Made by a program: the position numbers and the translations under genes
The notes under the pieces: model-generated
Told to the model about the DNA's origin: nothing
The model's input: the letters and a program-made list of their open reading frames with translations, nothing else
Database searches by the model: none
NCBI GenBank assembly: GCA_900541065.1
Contig: UQIE01000012.1
Location: 1-64,000 of the forward strand
Length of the DNA: 64,000 bases
Direction: 5' to 3'
DNA from: an uncultured Collinsella sp.
Lineage (GTDB): Bacteria > Actinomycetota > Coriobacteriia > Coriobacteriales > Coriobacteriaceae
Shown: piece by piece, positions 42,485 to 50,839 of the stretch
Numbering within the stretch: the stretch's first letter is position 1
Layout: each line of letters starts with the position of its first letter

Positions 42485-43399
42485 TTAGGCTCGCTCGCGA
42501 TGCTTCCATTGTTTGCGGCACCAGCGCATGAGTGCTTTTACGACCGGGATGGTGATGAGGATTACCCAGGCGGGATGGGGTTGTTCCAGGCAGAGCCACA
42601 TGTAGAGGAACCATGCCTCGGCACTGACTGAATAGACGACATCGATCAGCTTAGATAAGTGGCGTTGGTCGATAAAGTCGCCAAATGCGTAGTAGACGGG
42701 AATCAAAAAGACGAGGAAGAGTCCCGCAGCCCATGTGCCGTAGACAATGCCGAGCACCAGATAGGCGAGGGCGACAAGCGCGGGGAAGGGGAATTTGTTC
42801 CATGTACGTCCGACCTTGGTGTGGAAATGCTTGCCATGATGGTCGAGCTTGTCGTGTGCTTCCTTCCAGCTGGAGAACGTCTCGCCGTCGATGGTGACGG
42901 TGCCGTCGTCATCGGTATGCACGCTATGTCCATCGTCCTCAAGCGTATCGACATGCACGCCGTCCGGCCCCACATGCACCTCTTCGCCCTTGCGCTCGTT
43001 GGTCACATGGATGCCGTTCCAGCCAACATGGACTTCCTCGCCTTTATTGGGATCAATGACGTGGATGCCGCGCGCGAGGGAAATATCGACAAGTGGTTTG
43101 TCGCCACAATCGGCGTGCTCGGCAGAATCTTCGGCCTCTTTAGCCTCATCCACCGTTTCGGTGCTGCCGTCCTCTGAGCCATCGGCATCACTAGCCGCTT
43201 CCCCATACAACAACTCATCCAGCGACACACCATACAGCGCGGCGAGCGCAATGAGGTTATCGGTATCGGGTGAGGACTCGCTGCGTTCCCATTTACTGAC
43301 AGCCTGACGACTCACACCCAGCTGGGCGGCAAGCGCCTCCTGAGAAAGCCCGGCAGCTTTGCGGCGATCGACGAGGCGCTGCGCCATCGCAAGATCCAT
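42485..43399 (-). CDS. XRE-family regulator with C-terminal membrane domain and HVG repeats
   Basis: A 304-residue protein. Residues 1-65 form an XRE helix-turn-helix: MDLAMAQRLVDRRKAAGLSQ, EALAAQLGVSRQAVSKWERS, then LIALAALYGVSLDELLYGE. An acidic linker follows (ETVDEAKEAEDSAEHADC). Residues ~105-165 contain near-repeats of the form KGEEVHVG..GIHV (GEEVHVGWNGIHV, GEEVHVGPDGVHV, then DGHSVHTDDDGTVTIDG), which look like short beta-strand repeats. The C-terminal ~100 residues have three to four membrane helices. ATG 43399 follows AAAGGAA. The layout suggests a membrane-tethered regulator with a built-in sensor; the signal is unknown. Confidence 0.82.
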   Translation of the reverse strand: MDLAMAQRLVDRRKAAGLSQEALAAQLGVSRQAVSKWERSESSPDTDNLIALAALYGVSLDELLYGEAASDADGSEDGSTETVDEAKEAEDSAEHADCGDKPLVDISLARGIHVIDPNKGEEVHVGWNGIHVTNERKGEEVHVGPDGVHVDTLEDDGHSVHTDDDGTVTIDGETFSSWKEAHDKLDHHGKHFHTKVGRTWNKFPFPALVALAYLVLGIVYGTWAAGLFLVFLIPVYYAFGDFIDQRHLSKLIDVVYSVSAEAWFLYMWLCLEQPHPAWVILITIPVVKALMRWCRKQWKHRERA

Positions 43400-43647
43400 G
43401 GTGGTTCCTTTCGTTTGATGGTCGAATCGAATGAGCCGAGTATGCCGAGAACAACCGGTAGCGACCACCATTTCTAGTTAGAATCTGCTCCAACCCTACC
43501 GCAACTACCGGTAGCAACCCCTAACGACCAGCCATTTCAGGACAAATGGCAGTGCTACTCTCAGCTAAGAGCCTGCAACATCCCAAAATCTCAGCCCACG
43601 CACCCGCAGCAAGAAGACGAATAGCTTCGGCCTCCCTAGTTGCCGCA
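43400..43647. other. Gap with no supported gene
   Basis: This stretch presumably carries the promoter of the minus-strand XRE gene. I see short direct similarities (GGTAGCGACC / GGTAGCAACC and their complements around 43455 and 43510) that could be binding sites. There is no gene-like sequence before element E. Confidence 0.35.
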
Positions 43648-43768
43648 GGAGGCCCCAGGGCTTACCTCCCAAATCTTTCCGCAGGACGGAAGGACCCCGC
43701 CGCGCGAAGCGCACGGCGGGGTCCTGACATGTCCGAGGACGATTTGGGAGGTAAGCCTTGGGGCCTCC
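43648..43768 (-). repeat. Double-stem element with conserved internal loop (copy E)
   Basis: Outer arms at 43648-43675 and 43741-43768 match over 28 bp with one mismatch. Inner arms at 43691-43702 and 43714-43725 match over 12 bp. Read on the minus strand, the unpaired sides are GTCCTCGGACATGTC and TCCGTCCTGCGGAAA, and the apex is TGCGCTTCGCG, as in copy B. It lies directly after pfkA on pfkA's strand. Confidence 0.8.
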
Positions 43769-43791
43769 GGTGGGAGCGATTTCGGCCGAGA

Positions 43792-44871
43792 CTATTCGTC
43801 GCCGAAGCTGATGCCCAACGCCTTGGCCTCGTACACCAGATCGCTCTGGGGGTCGACATACTTGAGCTTGCCGGCGACATCCTCGAGCGGCATGTGGCAC
43901 ATCTTGCCGTCGCGCAGGGCAATCATGTAGCCAAACTCGCCGCGCAGGCAGCCGAGCGCCGCCTCGACGCCGCACTGGGTCGCAAAGATGCGGTCCTGGG
44001 CGTCGGGCTGGCCGCCGCGCTGCGTGTGGCCGGGGATGGCGACGCGGGTCTCGCGACCGGTCTTGGCCTCGATCTCCTTGGCGATGTCGTAGACAATCGA
44101 CGGGCTCGTGCGCTCGGCAAGCTTCTTCTTGTACTCCTTCTTGGACAGCGCCGCGTCCTCCTTGGAGATGGCACCCTCGGCGACGGCCACGATGGTGAAG
44201 CGGCTGCCGGTTTCCATGCGATGCTCGATGGTCTTGATGACGTTATCCATGTCGTAGGGGATCTCGGGAATCAAGATGACATCCGCGCCGCCCGCGACGC
44301 CGGCGTACAGCGGAATCCAGCCAACCTTGTGGCCCATGATCTCGATAACAAACACGCGGCCGTGACTCGAGGCGGTGGTGTGGATGTCGTCGATGCACTT
44401 GGTGGCGACGTCGATGGCGCTCGTAAAGCCAAACGTCAGCTCGGTGCCCCAGGTGTCGTTATCGATGGTCTTAGGCAGGGCGATAACGTTGAGGCCCTCT
44501 TCGCGCAGACGGTTGGCGGTCTTGGTGGAGCCGTTGCCGCCCAGCATAAACAGGCAGTCGAGCTGCAGCTTATGATAGGTGTGGACCATTGCCGGCACCT
44601 TCTCGACGCCGTCGGCCTCGGGAATATCCAGGCGCTTGAACGGCGTACGGCTCGTGCCCAGGATGGTGCCGCCACGGGTAAGGATGCCGCTAAAATCGGC
44701 GGGCGTCATGACGCGGAACCGGCTGTAGATAAGGCCCTGGTAGCCGTCCTCAAAACCATAGATCTCAATAGGCTCTTCGCTATTGGTCATAAGCGTTTTG
44801 ACAATGCCGCGCATGGTGGCGTTGAGCGCCTGGCAGTCGCCGCCACTGGTAAGAAGACCGATCCTAAGCAT
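43792..44871 (-). CDS. pfkA: 6-phosphofructokinase
   Basis: A 359-residue glycolytic enzyme that phosphorylates fructose 6-phosphate. The fold markers are GLLTSGGDCQALNATMRGIV at the N terminus, FMLGGNGSTKTA, PKTIDNDTWGTEL with the catalytic TIDND aspartate, IEIMGHKVGWIPLYAG and HTQRGGQP. Two active-site positions differ from E. coli ATP-PFK: GGNGS replaces GGDGS, and PKTIDND carries Lys where ATP enzymes usually have Gly. The Lys is the residue found in pyrophosphate-using enzymes and in some ATP enzymes, so the phosphate donor is uncertain. ATG 44871 follows AAGGA. A hairpin at 44909-44944 lies upstream. Confidence 0.93.
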   Translation of the reverse strand: MLRIGLLTSGGDCQALNATMRGIVKTLMTNSEEPIEIYGFEDGYQGLIYSRFRVMTPADFSGILTRGGTILGTSRTPFKRLDIPEADGVEKVPAMVHTYHKLQLDCLFMLGGNGSTKTANRLREEGLNVIALPKTIDNDTWGTELTFGFTSAIDVATKCIDDIHTTASSHGRVFVIEIMGHKVGWIPLYAGVAGGADVILIPEIPYDMDNVIKTIEHRMETGSRFTIVAVAEGAISKEDAALSKKEYKKKLAERTSPSIVYDIAKEIEAKTGRETRVAIPGHTQRGGQPDAQDRIFATQCGVEAALGCLRGEFGYMIALRDGKMCHMPLEDVAGKLKYVDPQSDLVYEAKALGISFGDE

Positions 44872-44908
44872 GATGAATCCTTCCGGGCAAGTTATATCAT
44901 GCGCATAA

Positions 44909-44944
44909 GTTTACCCCCGCACACTGTTGATACGGGGGTAAAAC
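44909..44944. terminator. Hairpin between the amide hydrolase pseudogene and pfkA
   Basis: GTTTACCCCCG and CGGGGGTAAAAC form an 11-bp stem around a 13-base loop. It could terminate the upstream minus-strand gene or act as an operator for pfkA, whose start lies about 38 bp further. Confidence 0.5.
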
Positions 44945-45011
44945 GTGTTAGCTCAAGCGTATAGAAATGTAAACAACGTCAGGCGAGCGTAAGGTCGACG
45001 AGCCTGGGTCC

Positions 45012-46098
45012 TTACAGTGCGAAGGCGTCGACGTCGCCCCAGTGGCGGCGCAGCGTAATGGCGGCGGCGGGTTCGGTATTGTCAAAGACGACCGACCATT
45101 GCGTATTGCTGGTGATGTCTTTCGGATTGGGTTCTTGCGCTGCAGCGCGTAGGGCCTTCCAAGCGACTGCCTCGTCCTGGGCACCGACATGGGCGTCAAG
45201 GACATCGGCGATTGCGATGGCGCGCTCTTTACCATGGCCCAGCTCGCCATTCTTTTGGTTGGGCAGTACTTCGTCGCCATAGCAGGCGTAGAAGTTCGTA
45301 ACCTGGCCGTACAGGAGTCGCTTTGAAAGCACGGTCCGGATCGCGCGGATCCCACTCTACTACGCGCGCGTCACCGGCGGCGTCGTTGATAAAGAAGTGG
45401 TAATCGCGTCCTGCCATGGCGTGCATGTCGTAGGCGGAAAGCAGGTCGACAGCTTCTTGCGTGGTGGCGGCACGGTCGAGCACCAGACGGATGGCGAGCG
45501 AGGTATTGATGACGGGGCGTTGCGCGTCCTGGTCACAGGGCTTGGAATCCAGAGTGAGTACGGCAATGGACACGCCACATTCGTTAACACCGTCGAGCTG
45601 GGCAAACGGGCCCATGAGTGCGGCGGCACGTCCGGCGACGGAGTCAAGCGGAGTGTTATCGCCCAGGTTGTTAAGGGCGGCAAACCCGATGGAGGCATAG
45701 CCGCCACGTGGGTGATTGCGCACCAGCAGCGCCGAGGTGTCGTCCTTAAAGTCGTAATTGCGACCGGTGCGCACGCGGCCTTCGGCATCTACGGCGACAA
45801 AAGCGCTGCAGGCAAACTGGGGCGCCTGGACATGTACCGGCACACCGGGCAGCACCTGCGCCACCACGGCATCGATGTAGGCCTGGTCGTCGCGCACGCC
45901 AGCGGCGATGATGCGATCAAGATCGTAGCCGTAGGCGATGTCGATTGCGTACAGGTCATAGCCATCCGCGTAGCCGGTCAAGCGTTTGAGCGACGCGGCG
46001 GACTTGATTTGCTTGTGATAAACGATACCGGTGGCAGCGGCAAGGCTGACGGCGACTCCCGCGACACCGCAGGCGATGGCAATGTTACGTGGCTTCAT
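45012..46098 (-). pseudogene. Frameshifted membrane-anchored Ntn amide hydrolase (choloylglycine hydrolase-like)
   Basis: The first part (from ATG 46098, AGGAG upstream) has a membrane helix at about residues 5-27. The nucleophile region follows (PQFACSAFVAVDAEG, with Cys expected to become N-terminal after self-cleavage, and GRNYDF). NECGVSIAVL and DYHFFINDAAGDARVVEW come next. Near 45330-45365 the frame changes. The rest (LSKRLLYGQVTNFYACYGDE, to a stop at 45012) continues in another frame with the conserved VTNFYAC. Rejoined, it would be about 360 residues, like linear-amide C-N hydrolases (bile salt or N-acyl amino acid hydrolases). It is either a pseudogene or a sequencing error. Confidence 0.75.
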
Positions 46099-46259
46099 GG
46101 CGGCTCCTCTCGTCCTGTTAGCGTAATTGTCGCAAAAGGAGCGCGGGCATGATGGCTCAACTTGGTGAGCGGTGCGGGATTAAACACGGAATGAAGAGTG
46201 CAGCGCTGGCGTGGCGGGGTATGCTGGAGGGGACCATCAACCCAGCGAAAGGGGAGAGC

Positions 46260-47645
46260 ATGACGGATCAGGAAACGCCCGAGCGCGCGCACGTGACGGC
46301 CGACGATATCGAGGCTGCCAACGACCTTATCGACTTTATCGAGGCATGCCCCAGCATGTTCCATACGGCAGCGACCATTATGGCCGAGCTCGACGAGGCG
46401 GGCTTTACCTACCTGCCCGAGAATGCGGCGTGGGACATCGAGCCGGGCGGGCGTTATTACACGCAGCGCAACACCTCGAGCGTTGTTGCCTTTAAGGTGG
46501 GCGAGGACCTGGCCGCGACGTGGGGCGAGGACGGCGTTGCCGGCGACTACCATTTTCAGCTGACGGCGTCGCACAGCGACTCGCCTACGTTTAAGGTTAA
46601 GGCCGTCCCCGAGCTCGACGGCGCAGGCGAGACGCTGCGTCTGAACACCGAGGCCTACGGCGGCATGATCGACTACACCTGGTTCGATCGTCCGCTGGCG
46701 CTCGCGGGCCGCGTACTGGTGCGCGAGGGCGACCGTATTGAGAGCCGCCTGCTTACCACCGAGCGCGAGGTTGCCATTATTCCGAGCCTTGCCATCCATA
46801 TGAACCGTGGCGTTAACGAGAGCTTTGCTCCCAACCGAGCCGTTGACCTGTGCCCGCTCATCAGCGCCGGTGAACTCAAGCAGGGAGATTTTGACGCTCT
46901 GATTGCCGATGAGCTGGACGTTGAGCCCGAGCAAATTTTGGGCCGCGATCTGTTCCTGGTCAATCGTCAGGATGCGCGCATTTGGGGCTGGGCCGACGAG
47001 TTTATCTCGACGCCCAAGCTCGACGACCTTGCCTGCGCCTATACCTCGCTGCAGGCATTTTTGGGTGCTGAGAACGCGCGCGATATCTCGGTCTTCTGCT
47101 GCTTTGATAACGAGGAGGTTGGCTCCGAGACCAAGCAGGGAGCCATGTCGACGTTCTTGGCCGATGCGCTGCGCCGCATTAACGGATCGCTGGGCTTCGA
47201 TGACGAGTCGTACCATCGCGCACTTGCCGCCTCGATGCTCGTGAGCTGCGATAATGCGCATGCCGTGCATCCCAACCACGCCGAGAAGTGCGATGCCCGC
47301 AACCAGGTGGTGCTCAACGGCGGCATCGTTATCAAGGAAGCCGCCAACCAGCACTACTGCACCGATGCCTTTAGCCGCGCGGTGTTCCGGGCAATTTGCG
47401 ATGACGCCGACGTGCCCACGCAGGCCTTCGCCAACAAGAGTGATATGGCCGGCGGCTCCACCCTGGGCAACCTGTCGAACATGCAGGCGAGCATGCACGC
47501 CGTAGACGTGGGCCTGCCGCAGCTGGCCATGCACTCGAGCTACGAGACCGGCGGCGTGCGCGACGTGATGTGTGCCATCCGCGCCCTCACGGCCTTCTAC
47601 GAGCGCAACCTCAACATCAACGGCGCCGAAAGCGTGGAGCTCTAA
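46260..47645 (+). CDS. M18 family aminopeptidase
   Basis: A 461-residue zinc aminopeptidase of the aspartyl aminopeptidase family, cytoplasmic and dodecameric in known members. Metal ligands are visible: SHSDSPTFKVK (His), the catalytic/metal FDNEEVGSETKQGAMST (Glu), ...SCDNAHAVHPNHAEKCD (Asp/His) and, near the C terminus, the final His in LAMHSSYETGGVRD. It trims acidic or neutral N-terminal residues from peptides. I chose ATG 46260 because GGGGAG lies just upstream; the ORF extends 37 residues further without homology. It is divergent from the amide hydrolase pseudogene. Confidence 0.93.
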   Translation: MTDQETPERAHVTADDIEAANDLIDFIEACPSMFHTAATIMAELDEAGFTYLPENAAWDIEPGGRYYTQRNTSSVVAFKVGEDLAATWGEDGVAGDYHFQLTASHSDSPTFKVKAVPELDGAGETLRLNTEAYGGMIDYTWFDRPLALAGRVLVREGDRIESRLLTTEREVAIIPSLAIHMNRGVNESFAPNRAVDLCPLISAGELKQGDFDALIADELDVEPEQILGRDLFLVNRQDARIWGWADEFISTPKLDDLACAYTSLQAFLGAENARDISVFCCFDNEEVGSETKQGAMSTFLADALRRINGSLGFDDESYHRALAASMLVSCDNAHAVHPNHAEKCDARNQVVLNGGIVIKEAANQHYCTDAFSRAVFRAICDDADVPTQAFANKSDMAGGSTLGNLSNMQASMHAVDVGLPQLAMHSSYETGGVRDVMCAIRALTAFYERNLNINGAESVEL

Positions 47646-47690
47646 AACCTACCAAAAAGGGACAGGTTCATTTTGGCAGGTTTTATCTGG
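47645..47690 (+). repeat. Palindromic repeat family 1, complete copy
   Basis: AAACCTACCAAAAAGGGACA, then GGTTCATTTTGGCAGGTTTT and ATCTGG. It begins at the stop codon of the M18 aminopeptidase gene, the same relation as the copy at 41593 to its upstream gene. Insertion precisely at 3' ends is notable. Confidence 0.8.
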
Positions 47691-47861
47691 ACGAATGCAA
47701 AGGGTGAAACCGAACTAGATCGGTGATACGTAGCCGCCGAGGTGCAGTGTGCCTCGGCGGCTTTTTGTGTACAGAGTACGGCTAATGCTTATAAATGCTA
47801 TACATGCTTTACGTATCTACCATAGAGTTTTATGATGATTATAAAGTATTAAGGAGAGGTC

Positions 47862-48242
47862 ATGACCACAACAGCCGCTCAGATCAACGTACGTCTCGAT
47901 GCCGATCTTAAAAGGAGTGGGGACGCCGCTCTCTCCAGGGCCGGTATGACGCCGAGCCAGGCGGTGCGAGCGCTCTGGCGGCTTGCAGCGTCGCTGGCTG
48001 ATCGGCCCGGCGCGCTCCAGGACATCCTTTCGCCCGGTCGTGCCCGGGCGGAACAGCGCGAGCGCGAAAAGGCCGCTAAACGTAAGCTCGAGCTCATGGA
48101 TCAGGGGTCGAAGCTGTTCGCTGCCGCTTGCCGTGAGTCGGGAATCGATATGGTCAAGGCTCAGCCCTCGGGCGATGAAGAACTCAAACGGAACGCCTAC
48201 GCGGATCGCTACGGCGAGGAGATGAGCTGGCTCTATGAGTGA
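47862..48242 (+). CDS. RelB/DinJ-like antitoxin
   Basis: A 126-residue protein. The N terminus TTAAQINVRLDADLKRSGDA, then LSRAGMTPSQAVRALWRLAA, matches the ribbon-helix-helix domain of RelB/DinJ antitoxins. The remaining part is charged and helical (GRARAEQREREKAAKRKLE) and would wrap the toxin. ATG 47862 follows AAGGAGAGG. AT-rich DNA (TATAAAGTATT) just upstream suggests a promoter. It overlaps the following PIN-domain gene by eight bases. RelB-type antitoxins normally pair with RelE/YafQ; a PIN partner is unusual. Confidence 0.8.
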   Translation: MTTTAAQINVRLDADLKRSGDAALSRAGMTPSQAVRALWRLAASLADRPGALQDILSPGRARAEQREREKAAKRKLELMDQGSKLFAAACRESGIDMVKAQPSGDEELKRNAYADRYGEEMSWLYE

Positions 48243-48726
48243 GACTCCAAGGCGCATCTTGGTTGACACCAACGTGTGGCTCGATTACTTCATTCCCTCA
48301 CGACGTGGTCGTTCGGTGGCGATTGAGTTTTTACGCGATGCATGCACGGCGCAGGTGGATTTGCTGTATGCGGCGACATCGTCCAAAGATCTGTTCTATT
48401 TGATTTCGAGCGAACATAAGGCGTGGTATCGGCGCGAGCATGGCTCGCTATCCCAAGATGCCGCCGTGGCGGCGACATCACTTGCATGGGATTGCCTCGA
48501 CGTGTTGTCGCAACTTGCCACGCCGGTACCCTGCGACCTGAGTGACATATGGATGGCGAGCAAGCAGCGTAAGCTCCATAGCGATTACGAAGACGATTTA
48601 ATCATTGCGGCAGCAATGCGCGCAAAGGCAGACCTTCTGGTCACCAACGATGCCAAACTCTGTTCACACGCACCCGTCGCAGCAATGAGTGTAGTAGACG
48701 CAAGAAACTACCTGACGTCCTTCTAG
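48235..48726 (+). CDS. PIN-domain toxin (VapC-like ribonuclease)
   Basis: A 163-residue protein with the PIN fold: RILVDTNVWLDYFIPSRRG (first acidic residues), ATSSKDLFYLISSEHKAW, and the C-terminal metal ligands in DYEDDLIIAAAMRAKADLLV and TNDAKLC. These enzymes cleave tRNA or rRNA and are usually toxins held in check by an adjacent antitoxin, here the overlapping RelB-like gene. The stop overlaps by four bases the end of the convergent dehydrogenase gene. Activity is inferred from the family and gene order. Confidence 0.8.
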   Translation: MSETPRRILVDTNVWLDYFIPSRRGRSVAIEFLRDACTAQVDLLYAATSSKDLFYLISSEHKAWYRREHGSLSQDAAVAATSLAWDCLDVLSQLATPVPCDLSDIWMASKQRKLHSDYEDDLIIAAAMRAKADLLVTNDAKLCSHAPVAAMSVVDARNYLTSF

Positions 48727-49658
48727 TGTTCGATCCAACAACGTAAAGTTTCGCCGGCTTGCAGGTGACGCAGATTCTCTGCGGCAATGTCGACCACATT
48801 ATTGAGCGTGGCTGCCAGGTGGAACCAGCCGGAGACGTGCGGCGTGATGAGCATGTTGGGCGCATCCCACAGCGGGCTTGTCTCAGGCAGCGGCTCGGGG
48901 TCGGTGACGTCGACCGCGGCGCCGGCGAGATGTCCCGACTCCAAGGCGGCAACCAAGTCGTCGGCGACCACAAGATCGCCGCGGCCGCCGTTGGCAAAGA
49001 AGGCGCCCGGTTTCATCGCGGCGAAGAACTCGGCGTTCGCCAGGCCGCGGGTCTCGGGTGTGCTGGGCATAAAGGATGCGACGATGTCAGCCTCGGCCAG
49101 GCGCTCGGATAGGGCGTCCATGCCGTCCATGTCCTCAAACACAATGGGGTAGACGAGCGGATGGCGCTTGATGCCGCGGACGTGCGCGCCCATGCCGCGG
49201 CAGAGCGTGGCGAAGTGGCCGCCGATATCGCCCGCGCCCAGCACCAGCACATTGGCGCTTTTGAGCGAGGTGACCGGCCCCAAATCCTCCCAGCGATGCT
49301 CGCGCTGCAAGTCGTGATAGCCGGGCAGGCGCTTCATCATGGAAAGGACCATGGCAAACATGTGCTCGCTCACAGCCTGGCCGTAGGCGCCCACCGAGCA
49401 GGAAAGCTTAGCGTCGGCTGGCACGGTGCCGGCGGCCAAGTAATCGTCATAGCCCGCGGTCTGCAGTTGCAACAGCTGGAGATGCTCGCATGCTGTGAGC
49501 ATGTCAGGGTCGATGTTGCCCAAGATCACGTCGGCATCGGCGACCTGCTCGCGCGTGGCGGCGTCGGCGCTCGTGTAGATAAAGTCCTCGCCCGGAGCGC
49601 TCGACTCGAGGATCGCGCGATGGCGGTCGTTGACGGGCAGCAAAACCAGGATGTTCAC
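48723..49658 (-). CDS. D-2-hydroxyacid dehydrogenase
   Basis: A 311-residue NAD(P)-dependent oxidoreductase of the D-isomer specific family. The Rossmann motif is NVLVLGAGDIGGHFATLCRG. Catalytic Arg/Glu/His are expected in NGGRGDLVV (about 230), DVTDPEPLPETSPLWDAPN and ITPHVSGW. The N-terminal substrate domain starts MNILVLLPVNDRHRAILESS. Substrates may be 2-ketoacids such as glyoxylate, pyruvate or branched forms; I cannot decide which. It converges on the PIN gene. A family 1 repeat lies within 20 bp upstream of its start. Confidence 0.9.
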   Translation of the reverse strand: MNILVLLPVNDRHRAILESSAPGEDFIYTSADAATREQVADADVILGNIDPDMLTACEHLQLLQLQTAGYDDYLAAGTVPADAKLSCSVGAYGQAVSEHMFAMVLSMMKRLPGYHDLQREHRWEDLGPVTSLKSANVLVLGAGDIGGHFATLCRGMGAHVRGIKRHPLVYPIVFEDMDGMDALSERLAEADIVASFMPSTPETRGLANAEFFAAMKPGAFFANGGRGDLVVADDLVAALESGHLAGAAVDVTDPEPLPETSPLWDAPNMLITPHVSGWFHLAATLNNVVDIAAENLRHLQAGETLRCWIEH

Positions 49659-49677
49659 AAGCAGTCCTTTCCGCTCG

Positions 49678-49722
49678 ACCTACCAAAAAGGGACAGGTTT
49701 ATTTTGGCAGGTTGTATCAGGC
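49678..49722 (+). repeat. Palindromic repeat family 1, complete copy
   Basis: GACCTACCAAAAAGGGACAG, then GTTTATTTTGGCAGGTTGTA. It lies directly upstream of the D-2-hydroxyacid dehydrogenase start, in the 130-bp gap before map. Confidence 0.78.
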
Positions 49723-49791
49723 AAAACGCTATAAAAACGCCGGGCTACGCGATGGTTAACATATCCATCGCGTAGCCCGGCGCATCCACAG

Positions 49792-50679
49792 CTACCAGCT
49801 GAGCAGCTCGTAGCCGTCCTCGGTCACCACGAGCTGTACCTCGCACTGGGCCGAATCGCTGCCGTCCTTGGTGCGCACGCACCAACCGTCACCCTTGCTA
49901 ATCTTAATGTCGGGCGCTCCGGCATTGACCATGGGCTCGATGGTAAAGACCATGCCCGGAGCCATGATGGTGTCCACATCGGGCGCCTCGGTGGTAAAGC
50001 CCACAAACGGGTCCTCGTGGAACTCCTTGCCGATGCCGTGTCCGCCGTACTCGCGCACCACGCTAAAGCCGGCGTCCTCGACGGTCTTTTGCACGGCCTC
50101 GGCCATAACGGACAACGGCAGCCATGGCTTGACGGCCGCCAGACCCGCCTCCACGCTGGCACGGGTGACGTCGACCAGGCGCTGGCGCTCGGCCGAGACC
50201 TCGCCGATGCAGAACATACGGCTCGAATCACTAAAGTAGCCGTCCAGGATCGTGGAGCAGTCCACGTTGATAATATCGCCCTCGTGCAGCACGTCTGTAT
50301 CACAGGGGATGCCGTGGCAGACGACGTCGTTGATCGAGGTGCACACGCTCTTGGGATAGCCCTCGTAGTTGAGGTCGGCCGGCGTGCCACCGTGCTCGAC
50401 GGTGTAGTCGTAGATCATCTGGTCGATCTGGTTGGTGGTCATGCCCGCGGCGATGTGTTCGCCTACGTAATCGAGCACGCCCACGTTGATAGCGGCCGAG
50501 CGCTTGATGCCCTCGATATCGGCGGGCGTCTTGTAGAGCGTACGGGGCAGAACCTCCCAGCCCTCCTCCCACAGGCGCTCGAGGCGCTCGTCGAAGGCGC
50601 TGTGACATTTCTTATATTTTTTGCCGCTGCCGCACCAGCAGGCGTCGTTGCGGCCGGGTACGGGTCCTTTGTCATACAT
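49792..50679 (-). CDS. map: Methionine aminopeptidase with N-terminal SEC-C zinc motif
   Basis: A 295-residue type I methionine aminopeptidase that removes the initiator methionine from nascent proteins. The N-terminal extension PGRNDACWCGSGKKYKKCH is a SEC-C zinc-binding motif, present in a subgroup of bacterial MetAPs and thought to aid ribosome contact. The five metal ligands are present: Asp in NVDCSTILDGYFSDSSR (two), His in GGHGIGKEFHEDP, and Glu in FTIEPMV and QCEVQLVV. ATG 50679 has AAGGAAG upstream. It is essential in most bacteria. Confidence 0.94.
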   Translation of the reverse strand: MYDKGPVPGRNDACWCGSGKKYKKCHSAFDERLERLWEEGWEVLPRTLYKTPADIEGIKRSAAINVGVLDYVGEHIAAGMTTNQIDQMIYDYTVEHGGTPADLNYEGYPKSVCTSINDVVCHGIPCDTDVLHEGDIINVDCSTILDGYFSDSSRMFCIGEVSAERQRLVDVTRASVEAGLAAVKPWLPLSVMAEAVQKTVEDAGFSVVREYGGHGIGKEFHEDPFVGFTTEAPDVDTIMAPGMVFTIEPMVNAGAPDIKISKGDGWCVRTKDGSDSAQCEVQLVVTEDGYELLSW

Positions 50680-50731
50680 GGCTAACTTCCTTTCATCCGC
50701 AGCTAGTATAGCCCACTCACGCGTCCATAAA

Positions 50732-50798
50732 AGTTGCGGTGATATAGTTCCGATTTAAGCGGTTTAACAGCATAAATAGGAACTATATCACCGCAACT
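50732..50798. repeat. AGTTGCGGTGATATAGTTCC inverted repeat, copy 3
   Basis: Perfect 20-bp arms at 50732-50751 and 50779-50798 around a 27-base loop, between map and the radical SAM gene (50680-50839 holds no gene). It is the third member of the family at 24421 and 42361. The arms differ consistently at two bases (GATATAG versus GGAATAG), and both arms are changed together. Confidence 0.8.
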
Positions 50799-50839
50799 GA
50801 TGGAGTGGGATGGCGGACACTAGCTGCTGCGTGGTTTTG

